64,000 nucleotides of DNA from JAHECW01 sp964641415 (GCA_964641415.1 CAZXMW010000014.1:8399-72398); one strand, 5' to 3'; numbered from the stretch's first letter, positions 48,389 through 57,910 are shown. Notes: generated by a model from the sequence alone, not told the origin. Translations and numbers: made by a program.

Positions 48389-49501
48389 ATGACGTTGCGC
48401 AGAACCGCACTGTATGACGAGCACGTGGCCCGCGGCGGCCGCATGGTGGAGTTCGCCGGTTTCGAGCTGCCGGTCCAGTACACCTCCCTGGTCGACGAGC
48501 ACACGGCGGTTCGGACGAGGGCCGGTCTTTTCGACGTCTCCCACATGGGCGAGATCTTCATCTCAGGCCCCGGCGCTTTCGATTTCGTCCAGCTGGTGTC
48601 GTGCAACGACCACTCCAAGATGACCGTCGGGCGCGCCCAGTACACCGGCCTCATGTACCCCCAGGGGACCTTCGTCGACGACATGCTCGTGCACAAGATC
48701 GCGGACGACGAATACCTGCTGGTGGTCAACGCCGCCAACCGCGCGAAGGACGCCGGGTATCTCGCCGGGCTTGCTTCCGGCCGCGACGGTGTCGAGGTGC
48801 GCGACGCCTCCGACGAGTGGGCCCAGCTCGCCATCCAGGGCCCGCTGGCGCCCGAGATCCTGCAGCCTCTGACCGGCGCCGCCCTCGGCGACATTTCCTA
48901 CTACAGCTTCGTCTTCGACGAGGTCTGCGGCCACCGCGCTGTCGTCGCCCGAACCGGCTACACGGGTGAGGACGGCTTCGAGGTCTACGTCAAACCCGAA
49001 GTCGCGGCCGAAATCTGGACGGCCTTGCTTGCCGAGGGCGAACCCGAAGGCCTGCAACCGGCCGGGCTCGGCGCTCGCGATACGCTTCGTTTCGAAGCCG
49101 GCATGTGTTTGTACGGCAACGACATCGATGACACGACGACACCGCTCGAGGCGGGGCTGGGATGGATCGTCAAGCTCAAGAACAAGGGCGACTTCATCGG
49201 CCGCGACATTCTCGAGCGACAGAAGGAGCAGGGCGTCGGCCGCAAGCTGGTCGGCTTCGAGATGGTCGATCGTGGAATTGCCCGGCACGACTACCCCGTT
49301 TTCCTCGCGGAAGGCGCCACGGAACCCGCCGGTCACTGCACCTCGGGAACCCTGTCTCCGACTGTGGGAAAGGCGCTCGGGATGGCGTACGTTCCGATCG
49401 ACGCGGCAGAGCCTGGATCCGAGATCTGGATTCAGATTCGCGCTCGCCGAGCCGCGGCGAAGGTGGTCGCCCTGCCTTTTTACTCGCGGAAGAAGAAGTG
49501 A
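48389..49501 (+). CDS. gcvT: Glycine cleavage system T protein (aminomethyltransferase)
   Basis: 370 residues from ATG 48389 with GGAGG upstream. Family motifs: FDVSHMGEIFISGPGAFDFV, VDDMLVHKIADDEYLLVVNA, ARTGYTGEDGFEVYV, LGARDTLRFEAGMCLYGND, LGWIVKLKNKGDFIGRD. It transfers the methylene of the H-protein-bound aminomethyl group to tetrahydrofolate and releases ammonia. First gene of the gcvT-H-PA-PB operon; gcvH follows after 42 bp. No glycine riboswitch was recognised in the 94-bp leader. Confidence 0.96.
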   Translation: MTLRRTALYDEHVARGGRMVEFAGFELPVQYTSLVDEHTAVRTRAGLFDVSHMGEIFISGPGAFDFVQLVSCNDHSKMTVGRAQYTGLMYPQGTFVDDMLVHKIADDEYLLVVNAANRAKDAGYLAGLASGRDGVEVRDASDEWAQLAIQGPLAPEILQPLTGAALGDISYYSFVFDEVCGHRAVVARTGYTGEDGFEVYVKPEVAAEIWTALLAEGEPEGLQPAGLGARDTLRFEAGMCLYGNDIDDTTTPLEAGLGWIVKLKNKGDFIGRDILERQKEQGVGRKLVGFEMVDRGIARHDYPVFLAEGATEPAGHCTSGTLSPTVGKALGMAYVPIDAAEPGSEIWIQIRARRAAAKVVALPFYSRKKK

Positions 49502-49543
49502 GATGATCCGCGTGACATCGAGCGCACAGGGAAGGAGAAAGAG

Positions 49544-49927
49544 ATGAACCTACCGGCCGATCTGCAGTTCGCCAAAACGCACGAATGGGCCCGGGTCGAG
49601 GGCGACGTGGTCGTGGTCGGCATCACCGACTACGCCCAGGACCAGCTCGGAGAGGTGGTCTACGTCGAGCTCCCCGAGGTCGGCAACGGCGCCTCCTCGG
49701 GCGAAGAGCTCGGCACCCTCGAGTCGGTCAAAGCGGTGAGCGAGTTCAATTCGCCGGTGGGCGGCGAGGTGGTCGAGGTCAACGAGCGTCTCGAGGACGA
49801 GCCCAACCTGGTCAACGAGGACCCGTACGGCGACGGCTGGCTGGTCAAGATCAGCGGCACCACCGAGGGTGAGGATCTGTTCGACGCCGCAGCCTACGCC
49901 GCCATGGTCGAGGAGGAGAGCGCCTGA
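49544..49927 (+). CDS. gcvH: Glycine cleavage system H protein (lipoyl carrier)
   Basis: 127 residues. Lipoylation Lys63 lies in LESVKAVSEFNSPV, and the fold shows HEWARVEGDVVVVGITDYAQ and NLVNEDPYGDGWLVKI. It carries the aminomethyl group from the P protein to the T protein. AAGGAG precedes the ATG. The stop overlaps the gcvPA start (TGATG). Confidence 0.97.
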   Translation: MNLPADLQFAKTHEWARVEGDVVVVGITDYAQDQLGEVVYVELPEVGNGASSGEELGTLESVKAVSEFNSPVGGEVVEVNERLEDEPNLVNEDPYGDGWLVKISGTTEGEDLFDAAAYAAMVEEESA

Positions 49928-51288
49928 TGCATCCGTGGGTCGGCGCCGGCGACGACGACCGACGGCGGATCCTCGCCGAGCTCGGTCTGGATTCCATCGA
50001 CGATCTTTTCTCGTCGATTCCTCGACAGGTCCGCGTCGACCGCGTCGACCTCGACGACGCCTGCGACGAGGCGACGGTGCGCAACGCGCTGACCGCCATG
50101 GCCCTCGACTCGCTTTCGCCTGACTGCGTACCGTCGTTTCTCGGCGCCGGGGTCTACCGGCACGTCAACCCCGGCATCGTCGACGCCGTGCTGTCGCGGG
50201 CCGAGTTCTTCACCTCGTACACGCCGTATCAGCCCGAGATCACCCAGGGCACCCTGCAGGTGATCTTCGAGTTCCAGACGCTGATCTGCAGGCTGACCGG
50301 CATGGAGGTCGCCAACGCATCGCTCTACGACGGCGCGACCGCTCTCGTTGAAGCGGTGCTCTTCGCGCATCGCGTCAAGCGCGGCAAAGTCGATCGGGTC
50401 ATTCTCGCGGAAACCGTGCACCCCATGTATCGCCGGGTGGTCGAGACCTACGCCGCTCCGGCCGGGCTCGACGTCGTCGTGGTTCCGGCCGGTGACGACG
50501 GGCGGACCGACCCGAAGGCGCTGCGTGCTGCTGCCGGCAACGACGCCGCCTGCTGCGTGGTGGTCCAGTCGCCCAACTTCCTCGGCGTCGTCGAAGACCT
50601 CCCCGCCATCGCCGACGCGGCGCACGACGTCGGCGCCCTCGCAATCCAGGTGGTCGCCGAGGCGGTCTCCCTCGGGCTGCTCGCCGGCGGCGGCGCGTTC
50701 GGCTTCGACGTCGTCTGCGGCGAGGCCCAGAGCTTCGGCGTCGCACCCGGATTCGGCGGGCCGCACCTCGGGATCTTCGCGTGCGCGCAGAAGAACATCC
50801 GTCAGATGCCCGGACGGCTGGTCGGCGAGACCGTCGACGGCAACGGCGACCGGGCCTTCTGCCTCACCCTGTCGACCCGCGAGCAGCACATCCGCCGGGC
50901 CAAAGCGACCTCGAACATCTGCACCAATCAGGGGCTGATGGCGCTCGCCGCCACGGTCTGGCTCGAGGCCGTCGGCGGCCGGGGCCTGCGTGAGCTCGCG
51001 ACCGCCTGTCTGTCCCGCGCCGAGGACCTCAAACGCCGCATCGCAAAGCTCGGCGGCGGCTGGCGGCTCGCCCACCCCGACGCACCGACCTTCAACGAGA
51101 TCCACGTCGTGGGCCCGGCCCCCGGCGCAGAGCTGGTCACGAGGTTGGCCGCCGAAGGCATCCTGGCCGGAGTGCCGTCCCACACATGGGGCGGGTCGTG
51201 GCCCGACGGGCTCCTGCTCGCGGTCACCGAGCGCACGACGACCGCCGAGGTCGACGCTCTCATCGACGCCTGCGGGAGGATCTCGTGA
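49927..51288 (+). CDS. gcvPA: Glycine dehydrogenase (decarboxylating) subunit 1
   Basis: 453 residues of the P-protein alpha type: FLGAGVYRHVNPGIVDAVLS, YTPYQPEITQGTLQVIFEFQ, NASLYDGATALVEAV, QSFGVAPGFGGPHLGIFACA, CTNQGLMALAATVWLEA. The split two-subunit P protein replaces the single long GcvP. With GcvPB it decarboxylates glycine and passes aminomethyl to lipoyl-H. Overlaps gcvH by 1 bp and gcvPB by 4 bp. Confidence 0.96.
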   Translation: MHPWVGAGDDDRRRILAELGLDSIDDLFSSIPRQVRVDRVDLDDACDEATVRNALTAMALDSLSPDCVPSFLGAGVYRHVNPGIVDAVLSRAEFFTSYTPYQPEITQGTLQVIFEFQTLICRLTGMEVANASLYDGATALVEAVLFAHRVKRGKVDRVILAETVHPMYRRVVETYAAPAGLDVVVVPAGDDGRTDPKALRAAAGNDAACCVVVQSPNFLGVVEDLPAIADAAHDVGALAIQVVAEAVSLGLLAGGGAFGFDVVCGEAQSFGVAPGFGGPHLGIFACAQKNIRQMPGRLVGETVDGNGDRAFCLTLSTREQHIRRAKATSNICTNQGLMALAATVWLEAVGGRGLRELATACLSRAEDLKRRIAKLGGGWRLAHPDAPTFNEIHVVGPAPGAELVTRLAAEGILAGVPSHTWGGSWPDGLLLAVTERTTTAEVDALIDACGRIS

Positions 51289-52766
51289 AACGCCGCGCAC
51301 TGCGCTCCGAGCCGCTCATCTTCGAGCGCAACCCGGAACGGGCCCGGCGTCAGGGATTCCTGCTGCCGAGACTCGACGTTCCCGAGGTCGACCCGGCCAC
51401 CGTCCTCCCGGCGGAGCTGCTGCGGGACCCCGACCCCGACTTCCCCGATGTCGGCGAGATGGAGGTCGTTCAGCACTTCCACCGCTTGAGTCAGCTCAAC
51501 TACGCGGTCGACGAGGGTCTCTACCCGCTCGGCTCGTGCACCATGAAGTACAACCCGCGGCTCAACGAGCAGACCGCTCGGCTGCCCGGGTTCGCCTCGG
51601 CCCACCCGCTGCAGCCGGCCGAGCAGGTCCAGGGCCTGATGCGGCTCATCTTCGAGCTCGAGCACGCCCTGTGCGCGATCACCGGCATGGCCGGCGTGAC
51701 CCTTCAACCGGCGGCCGGCGCGCACGGCGAGCTCGCCGGGATCCTGATGATCCGCAAGGCGCTCGAGGCGCGGGGGGACGCGCGCGACATCGTGCTCGTC
51801 CCCGACTCCGCGCACGGCACCAACCCCGCGACTGCGGCGTTCGCCGGCTACCGGGCGGTCGAGATCCCCTCCGGCCCTGACGGCACGGTGGACATGGCGG
51901 CTCTCGACGAGCTCATGACCAACCGGGTCGCGGCCATCATGCTCACCGTGCCCAACACTCTCGGCGTTTTCGAGCACCGGATCGCCGACATCGCCCGGAT
52001 CGTGCACAACCGCGGCGGCCTCATCTACATGGACGGCGCCAACCTCAACGCCTTCGCCGGGCTGGCCCAGCCCGGGCTCATGGGCGCCGACGCCATGCAC
52101 ATCAACCTCCACAAGACCTTCTCGACCCCGCACGGTGGCGGTGGACCCGGGGCGGGCCCGGTGGTGGTCTCCGAAACCCTGGTGCCGCATCTCCCGGTGC
52201 CGCGGGTGGTGCAGAGCGGGGAACGTTTCGTCTGGGACACCGACGAGGCGGCCTCCATCGGCCCGATGCGCGGCTTCTACGGCAACTTCCTGATCCTGGT
52301 CCGGGCTCTGACCTACATCAGGAGCCTTGGCGCCGATGGGCTGCGCCAGATGTCCGAAACCGCGGTGCTCTACGCCAACCTGGTCCGCCATCGGCTCCGC
52401 GGCACCTACGCGCTGCCGTATCAATCGCCGACCCTTCACGAGGTCGTCTTCGACGACACCCGGCAGACCGTCAACGACGTCCACAACACCGACATCGCCA
52501 AACGGCTGCTCGACTACGGCTTCCACCCGCCGACCATGTCGTTCCCGCTCGTCGTCCACGGCGCCCTCATGATCGAGCCGGCGGAGAGCGTGCCGCCGGA
52601 GGAGGTCGAGGCGTTCTGCGACGCCATGCTCGCCATCGCCCGCGAGGCCGAGGACAGCCCCGAGCTCGTCCGCTCGGCGCCCCACGATACTCCGGTCAGT
52701 CGGGTTGACGAGGTCCGCGCGGCGAGGAAGCTCAAGGTGCGGTGGACCCCGAATGGAGAAAGATGA
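51285..52766 (+). CDS. gcvPB: Glycine dehydrogenase (decarboxylating) subunit 2
   Basis: 493 residues from GTG 51285 with GGGAGGA upstream; the longer frame is gcvPA shadow. PLP-binding Lys277 lies in MHINLHKTFSTPHGGGGPG. Other motifs: YPLGSCTMKYNPRLNEQ, PAAGAHGELAGILMI, DSAHGTNPATAAFAGY. It forms the catalytic heterotetramer with GcvPA. The last codons and stop (52764-52766) run into the GATGAAT repeats of palindrome copy C, and its final 25 bp are duplicated at 58022. Confidence 0.96.
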   Translation: MKRRALRSEPLIFERNPERARRQGFLLPRLDVPEVDPATVLPAELLRDPDPDFPDVGEMEVVQHFHRLSQLNYAVDEGLYPLGSCTMKYNPRLNEQTARLPGFASAHPLQPAEQVQGLMRLIFELEHALCAITGMAGVTLQPAAGAHGELAGILMIRKALEARGDARDIVLVPDSAHGTNPATAAFAGYRAVEIPSGPDGTVDMAALDELMTNRVAAIMLTVPNTLGVFEHRIADIARIVHNRGGLIYMDGANLNAFAGLAQPGLMGADAMHINLHKTFSTPHGGGGPGAGPVVVSETLVPHLPVPRVVQSGERFVWDTDEAASIGPMRGFYGNFLILVRALTYIRSLGADGLRQMSETAVLYANLVRHRLRGTYALPYQSPTLHEVVFDDTRQTVNDVHNTDIAKRLLDYGFHPPTMSFPLVVHGALMIEPAESVPPEEVEAFCDAMLAIAREAEDSPELVRSAPHDTPVSRVDEVRAARKLKVRWTPNGER

Positions 52767-52835
52767 ATGATGAATTTCATCGCAATGCTCCTGGATAGGT
52801 CTGCGATGTCATTCATAACTCGTCATTCATAATTA
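52762..52835. repeat. Heptad-armed palindromic element, copy C
   Basis: Two GATGAAT units (52762-52775), TTCATCGCA, a 17-bp loop, TGCGATGTCA (from 52802), then ATTCAT-type units complementary to the left arm. It starts in the gcvPB stop codon and ends in the stop codon (52833-52835) of the COG3357 fragment on the other strand. Confidence 0.8.
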
Positions 52836-52930
52836 CGAGATCGTGAGCCACGGCCCGCCGAGGTTGCCGCCGCGGCATTTCGGGCAGCGGATCGGCGGGT
52901 GGAGCGCCTTGCTGGAACGCTGAAATCCCC
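52833..52930 (-). pseudogene. 3' fragment of a COG3357-type HTH/Zn-ribbon gene
   Basis: About 30 codons, SSKALHPPIRCPKCRGGNLG then GPWLTIS, match the end of the intact gene at 58149-58436 (SSTALHPPGRCPKCRSGNLD then GPWLTIS). Upstream of this the frame continues into unrelated sequence without the HTH domain, so the copy is a remnant. It is the counterpart of the gcvPB tail copied at 58022. Confidence 0.75.
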
Positions 52931-52992
52931 GATCATGCTCAGCGACCGGCAGGCCGAGCCAACCTGAGCGAACGCACCTCGGTCCCTCCCTC

Positions 52993-53017
52993 GACCCGCC
53001 TCCCCGCGAGGCGGGTC
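52993..53017. terminator. GC-rich hairpin downstream of the delta-60 gene
   Basis: GACCCGCCTC (52993-53002) and GAGGCGGGTC (53008-53017) pair perfectly around a 5-nt loop. TCTTCAT follows on the plus strand; the minus side has no T-run. It may act as a weak terminator. Confidence 0.5.
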
Positions 53018-53063
53018 TCTTCATGTCAGACGCGTCTTGACCGATTGAGAACCCGTCGCGGCC

Positions 53064-54443
53064 TCAGAACGCTCCGTCGCTCCACGCGGACGCGTCGCCG
53101 CTTTCAAAACCGTCGATGAAGATGACGGTTTGTTCGCCGACGTCGCCGACCAATCGGGCAACCGCCACGTCTTCGCTCGTCGAGCCGGAAGAGTCGGCCC
53201 GCGTGAAACCAGCCACCACCAGGTCGCCGTCGGGAGCGATGTCGATGCCGTTCATTCTGTCTTCCTGGCCGAAGCCCATGTCAAAGATATGCTTCCCGGT
53301 GCCGTTGAACCCGACATCCGGGCTGCCGTCGGCCAGGAGCCGGACGACGGCAACGTCCCGCGTCGCCTCGCCTCCGGCGCCGATCTCGGTGAACCCCGCG
53401 ACGACGAGCTTACCGTCGAGCTGGCGCGCGATTCCTGTCGCGATGGCAAACGGCCCGCCGAGATCCACCGCTGCGACGCCCGCGGTTCCGAAGGCGGGAT
53501 CGAATGATCCGTCGGCGAGATAGGCGGCGACGATGAACTCGGCGAGATCGACGCCGATGCCGCGGATCCCGGCGATCACGATCCGGTCGTCGGGGAGCAG
53601 CACCATGTCGTACGCAATGTCGTCGAACCCGAAAAAGTCGGTGACCACGAGGCCGTTGACGCCAAACGCCGGGTCCGGTGATCCGTCGGCGAGCAGGCGC
53701 ACCAGCGCCAGGTCGAACTGGTCGCCGGTGCCGACGAAACCGGCGGCAACGATTTTGCCGTCGGGCTGGATCTTGACCGCCCGGAGGCCGTCGTACTGGC
53801 CGTCGAAGTCGAGCTGGACCCTGCCGACGGTCCCGAAGCCCGTCTCGTCGACTGTGCCGTCGGCGTTCCAACGGGTCAGTGCCAGATCGCGAGACAGGTT
53901 GCTCGACGAATTCGAGGCGAAGCCGACGCCGACGACCTTGCCGTCGGGCTGGATCGCGAGCCCATAGAGGAAGTCGATCTGGCCGAAATCGACGGGCTGA
54001 AATCGGTCGAGCTCGGTCCCGTCCTGGGAAAGGCGCAGGACCCAGAAGTCCCGCTCCTGGCCGGTGTTGCAGCTGACCTGCGCGTAGCCGCCGGCGAGCA
54101 GGTCGCCGTTCTCGGCCCGCTCGGCGGTGAAGAACGATTCGGGAACGGCGCACCCCGGGTTCTGGTTGAAGAGCCAGCTGTCCAAAAGCACTCCTTCGGC
54201 GGTGAACGCGGCCATCCGCGCGCTCCGGTCGTTCGGGCTGCCACCATCCTGCGAGTCGCCGAACGTGAAAATCGTACCGTCGGTCGCCACGATGACGGCC
54301 CACACCTGATCGTGGTCCTCGAAGCTCTGCGCGAGCCGGCCGTCGATGTCGAAGCTGGTGTCGAGAGCGCCGATCTCGGCCGCCACCGGCGCGGCGGCGA
54401 CAAGCAGACAGATCGGTAACAGGGTCCGGATCCTTGTTCTCAT
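53064..54443 (-). CDS. Secreted delta-60-repeat beta-propeller protein
   Basis: 459 residues. Signal peptide (LLPICLLVAAAPVAA). Seven or so delta-60 repeats: GALDTSFDIDGRLAQSF, AIQPDGKVVGVGFAS, KIQPDGKIVAAGFVG with LALVRLLADGSPDPAFGVNG, and so on, which form a secreted propeller. The ending VIFIDGFESGDASAWSDGAF is shared with the protease at 25177-28452. Probably exported to the surface or medium. It diverges from the kinase gene. Confidence 0.85.
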   Translation of the reverse strand: MRTRIRTLLPICLLVAAAPVAAEIGALDTSFDIDGRLAQSFEDHDQVWAVIVATDGTIFTFGDSQDGGSPNDRSARMAAFTAEGVLLDSWLFNQNPGCAVPESFFTAERAENGDLLAGGYAQVSCNTGQERDFWVLRLSQDGTELDRFQPVDFGQIDFLYGLAIQPDGKVVGVGFASNSSSNLSRDLALTRWNADGTVDETGFGTVGRVQLDFDGQYDGLRAVKIQPDGKIVAAGFVGTGDQFDLALVRLLADGSPDPAFGVNGLVVTDFFGFDDIAYDMVLLPDDRIVIAGIRGIGVDLAEFIVAAYLADGSFDPAFGTAGVAAVDLGGPFAIATGIARQLDGKLVVAGFTEIGAGGEATRDVAVVRLLADGSPDVGFNGTGKHIFDMGFGQEDRMNGIDIAPDGDLVVAGFTRADSSGSTSEDVAVARLVGDVGEQTVIFIDGFESGDASAWSDGAF

Positions 54444-54698
54444 GATCGTCTTCCTTTCGATTCAAAGTCGGCCTGCTGGGCCGCGTTTGGGGGAATAGAC
54501 GAAAACCGGGCGCGCAAACCCGCCATCATCCTGCGCAGAATCCTTCGAACGATTCGAGGCCTGGCGAGTTTGCCGGGCGGAGCCGACGAATGAATAGACC
54601 GACCGGTTCCCGATGTTTGCAGGGGTGTCGTCAGAACGAAAAGGAGACCCGTCAATGTCCGCTCGCTGCCGACCCACAGACAACGATCGGGGACAGCC
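54444..54698. other. Divergent intergenic region, delta-60 gene and kinase gene
   Basis: 255 bp between divergent starts. No clear hexamer pair, palindrome or repeat was seen apart from a modest GGAAAGAAGA ribosome site for the delta-60 gene. It must contain promoters for both genes, possibly read by the ECF sigma factor encoded next to the kinase. Confidence 0.3.
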
Positions 54699-57335
54699 GT
54701 GACCACGGGCAGCCGCTTTGCCCGGCTCGAGTCGCTCTTCCACCGCCTCGTGGACCTCGATGCCGAGGCCAGAGACGTCGAGCTCGCCGAGCTGTGTCGG
54801 AACGACCCCGAGCTGGCCCAGACCCTGGCCGGTCTCCTCGCGGAGGCGGATGGGGACGTCCGGCTCCTCGATCCCGCCGGAGAAGGGGTCGAGACCGCCG
54901 ACCTCGAATTGCCGTTCGATGTCGGCCCATACCGGCTCGTCGAGCGGCTCGGCGAGGGCGGGATGGGCGAGGTCTACGCCGCCGAGCAGCGCGAGCCGAT
55001 CCAGCGGCGGGTCGCCGTCAAGCTCGTGCGCACGGGATTGGGCGCCGCGTCCGTGCTGCGCCGGTTCGAGCTCGAGCGCCAGACCCTCGCCCGGATGAGC
55101 CACCCCGGCATCGCGGGGGTCTTCGACGCAGGAATTGCGCCGGATGGACGGCCCTTCGTCATCATGGAGCTCGTCGACGGGTTGCCGGTGACCGCGTTCG
55201 CCGACGAACGCAGGCTGTCCACGCGTCACCGACTCCAGCTCTTCGCCGAGATCTGCGATGCGGTCCAGCACGCCCACACCAAGGGCGTCATCCACCGCGA
55301 CCTCAAGCCGTCGAACATCCTGGTCGAGGACTCCGACGGCCGGCCGCGGCCGCGCGTCATCGACTTCGGCATCGCCAAGGCAGTCGAGGAGAATGTGGAC
55401 GCCGGCGGCGGCGTGACCCGGATGGGAGACGTGGTGGGCACCCTCGAGTACATGAGCCCCGAGCAGGCGGCGGGCGACCCGCGGGTGGACGCCACCGCCG
55501 ATGTCTACTCACTGGGCTCGGTGCTCTACGAGCTGCTCGTCGGCGAAGTACCGCACCCGACGAGCGACGCGTCCCTCGACGAGGCGCTGCGAATGGTCCG
55601 GCAGCGCCCGACGCCGCGTCCCAGCAGCCGTGTCGCCGGACCGGCGCCGGCCGACCGGTTCGCACACCGGGCGACCGACCCCCGATCCCTCGGTCGCCAG
55701 CTCCGGGGCGACCTGGACTGGATCGTTCTCAAGGCCCTGGCAAAGGAGCCCGAGCGCCGCTACCAGACCGTCATCGAGCTGGCGCAGGACGTCCGAGCCC
55801 ACCTCGACGCCCGACCGGTGGGCGCCCGTCCGGACTCCGTCGGCTACCGCATCGGCAAGTTCGTCGAGCGCCACACCGACGCCGTGATTGCGGCAGCGCT
55901 GGCGGTGGTCGTGTTGATCGGGGCGACCGCCGTCAGCGCGGTGCTCTATCTGAGAGCCGACGCCGCCCTCGACGAGGCCGAGACCCAGCGCGCCACTGCC
56001 AAGCAGGTGAGCTCCTTCCTGCAGAGCATCCTCGAGGAGGCGGACCCGGTGGCGACCCAGCAGCGCGAGGCCGTCACGGTGCGCGATGCCCTCGCGAACG
56101 CCGCCGGAAGGATCGATGACGAGCTTGACGGTCAGCCAAAGGTCGCGGCCACCCTTCACCGCACCGTTGCCCGGGCCTACGAGAGCCTCTCGGTGTACGC
56201 TGAGGCGGAACACCACCGACGGCGGGTGCTCGAGATCGCCCGGGACTCGTTTGCCGACCAGCCGGAGGAGCTCGTTCAAGCTTTGGTCGATCTCGCCGAG
56301 TTCCTCTTGGCGCACGGCACCGCCGACGAAAGCGGTCGCTTACTCGACGAGGCAGAGGGGGTCGCGGCGATGCTCGCCGAGAGTGCCGGGATTTGGCGGG
56401 CACGAATCGATGTCCAGCGATCGTTGGCGTTCGAGGCAGAGAACGACTTTGGCGCTGCCGAGGTTGCGATCGCAAGAGCCGTCGATGCGTTTGCCGAGGC
56501 CGGACTTCGCGACGAGGAGGCTGCCGCCCGGGGTCGCTTCGGAGCGAACCTCAGTCGGCTCGGGCGGTATGAAGACGCGGCGGAGCAGCTTCGGGTCCGA
56601 CTTGCCATGTGGACCGAGACGCGAGGACAGGAGCACTCGAGCGTCGCCCGGGCGATGAACGATCTGGCGTGGGTGCTCGCAAAGCTCGAACGCCACGACG
56701 AGACCTTCGCGCTGATGGAGCGGGCGCTCGCCGGGCTCGAGTCGATCTACGGCCCGGATCACCCCGAGGTGGCGATCGCGCTCGACAACCTGGCGGGACA
56801 GTATCGCAACCAGGGTCGCGCCGACGAGGCGCTCAAGCTGCAGCAGCGCGCTCTCGAGATCTTCCGCACCCGGCTGGGCCCGGAGCACCCCAACGTCGCC
56901 CACTGCCTCAACAACATCGGCGTGACGACGACGATGAAGGGAGACTATCCAGGGGCCGTCGAGTGGTATCGGCGCGCGGCTCGGGTCTACGCCGCCGCGG
57001 TCGGAGAGGACCACCTCTGGATGATGGCTGCACGCTACAACATTGCCGACTCGCTTCGGCGGGCCGGTGAGCGCGAAGCTTCCGAACGCGAGTGCCGCGA
57101 GGTTCTCGAGCTGCGGCGGCGCCATCTCAGGCCCGGCCACCCCGACATCGCCCGGTCGCTTCACCTCCTCGGACAGATCCACATGGATGCCGGAGAGTAC
57201 GATGACGCGGTGCCGCTCATCGGGGAGGCGCTTGCGATCCGGCGCGAGGCCCTCCCCGAGGGTCACATTCAGGTCGTCTCGGCCGAGAAGGATCTCGAGA
57301 CGTGTCGGCGCGAGCTGGCGGGCAAACCGGGTTAG
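54699..57335 (+). CDS. Eukaryote-type Ser/Thr protein kinase with C-terminal TPR sensor
   Basis: 878 residues from GTG 54699. After about 70 residues comes the kinase domain (about 75-360): LGEGGMGEVY, VAVKLV (Lys), HRDLKPSN, VIDFGIAK and GTLEYMSPEQ, all active-site motifs intact. One membrane segment (VIAAALAVVVLIGATAVSA, about 394-416) is followed by an extracytoplasmic region of TPRs, several of the kinesin-light-chain type (HPEVAIALDNLAGQYRNQGR, HPNVAHCLNNIGVTTTMKGD). It converges with the ECF sigma gene, overlapping by 4 bp. Kinase and ECF sigma pairs of this sort are thought to work together. Confidence 0.92.
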   Translation: MTTGSRFARLESLFHRLVDLDAEARDVELAELCRNDPELAQTLAGLLAEADGDVRLLDPAGEGVETADLELPFDVGPYRLVERLGEGGMGEVYAAEQREPIQRRVAVKLVRTGLGAASVLRRFELERQTLARMSHPGIAGVFDAGIAPDGRPFVIMELVDGLPVTAFADERRLSTRHRLQLFAEICDAVQHAHTKGVIHRDLKPSNILVEDSDGRPRPRVIDFGIAKAVEENVDAGGGVTRMGDVVGTLEYMSPEQAAGDPRVDATADVYSLGSVLYELLVGEVPHPTSDASLDEALRMVRQRPTPRPSSRVAGPAPADRFAHRATDPRSLGRQLRGDLDWIVLKALAKEPERRYQTVIELAQDVRAHLDARPVGARPDSVGYRIGKFVERHTDAVIAAALAVVVLIGATAVSAVLYLRADAALDEAETQRATAKQVSSFLQSILEEADPVATQQREAVTVRDALANAAGRIDDELDGQPKVAATLHRTVARAYESLSVYAEAEHHRRRVLEIARDSFADQPEELVQALVDLAEFLLAHGTADESGRLLDEAEGVAAMLAESAGIWRARIDVQRSLAFEAENDFGAAEVAIARAVDAFAEAGLRDEEAAARGRFGANLSRLGRYEDAAEQLRVRLAMWTETRGQEHSSVARAMNDLAWVLAKLERHDETFALMERALAGLESIYGPDHPEVAIALDNLAGQYRNQGRADEALKLQQRALEIFRTRLGPEHPNVAHCLNNIGVTTTMKGDYPGAVEWYRRAARVYAAAVGEDHLWMMAARYNIADSLRRAGEREASERECREVLELRRRHLRPGHPDIARSLHLLGQIHMDAGEYDDAVPLIGEALAIRREALPEGHIQVVSAEKDLETCRRELAGKPG

Positions 57336-57910
57336 ACGCCGGCGAGCCGCTTGCGAAGCCAACTCTTCGCGAACCGCCAATCGCGCTCGACCGTCCTCAA
57401 CGAGATGTCCAGCGATTCCGAGATCTCGGCCATCGAGCAGCCCCAGAAAACTCGCAGCGCCACCACCTCGGCCTTGCGGGGATCGAGCGCCTCGAGCTCG
57501 GCGAGCCCGGCCCGAACCTCCTCAGCGGCCGAGTCGAGGCGTTCACCCCGATTTCCGAGACCGGCGAGGGTGATCTGCACGCGGTTCCCGCCCCGCTTGG
57601 CCGCCGCCCGCGCGCGTTGAGAGTCGGTGAGCACCCTGAGCATCACCTGCGTCGCGAACGAGAAGAAGTGTCGCCGGTTCTCGAAGTCCATCGGGCGTTC
57701 CTGCCGCAGTAGCTTGAGAAAGGTCTCGTTGACGAGCGCTGCGGGCTCCAGCGTGACCCCCGCGAGCTGCGGCCCGAATCGATCCCGCATCTGCCTTCCT
57801 GCGACCTTCTCAAGATCGCCGTACACCCGTCGAACGAGCTCCTCGTGGGCGTTCTGATCTCCCGATGACGCTCGCCGCAGCAGTCGCGTGATGTCGCCTT
57901 CGCTGGTCAT
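57332..57910 (-). CDS. ECF-type RNA polymerase sigma factor (Sig-70_X6 group)
   Basis: 192 residues. Region 2: NAHEELVRRVYGDLEKVAGR, LVNETFLKLL, RRHFFSFATQVMLRVLTDSQ. Region 4: LRVFWGCSMAEISESLDISL and VERDWRFAKSWLRKRL. This is the PF07638/TIGR02999 ECF group, commonly found next to TPR Ser/Thr kinases in Acidobacteria and Planctomycetes. No anti-sigma factor is adjacent, so the kinase is the likely regulator. Confidence 0.92.
   Translation of the reverse strand: MTSEGDITRLLRRASSGDQNAHEELVRRVYGDLEKVAGRQMRDRFGPQLAGVTLEPAALVNETFLKLLRQERPMDFENRRHFFSFATQVMLRVLTDSQRARAAAKRGGNRVQITLAGLGNRGERLDSAAEEVRAGLAELEALDPRKAEVVALRVFWGCSMAEISESLDISLRTVERDWRFAKSWLRKRLAGV

Larger units (their letters stand above)
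52741..52930. repeat. Left copy of a direct repeat of about 190 bp
   Basis: Begins within the last codons of gcvPB (GGTGGACCCCGAATGGAG), passes through palindrome copy C and into the 3' end of a COG3357-type gene read on the minus strand. The same order occurs at 58022-58230 with roughly ten percent differences. Homology stops near 52930. The two copies enclose the delta-60, kinase and sigma genes. Confidence 0.8.
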
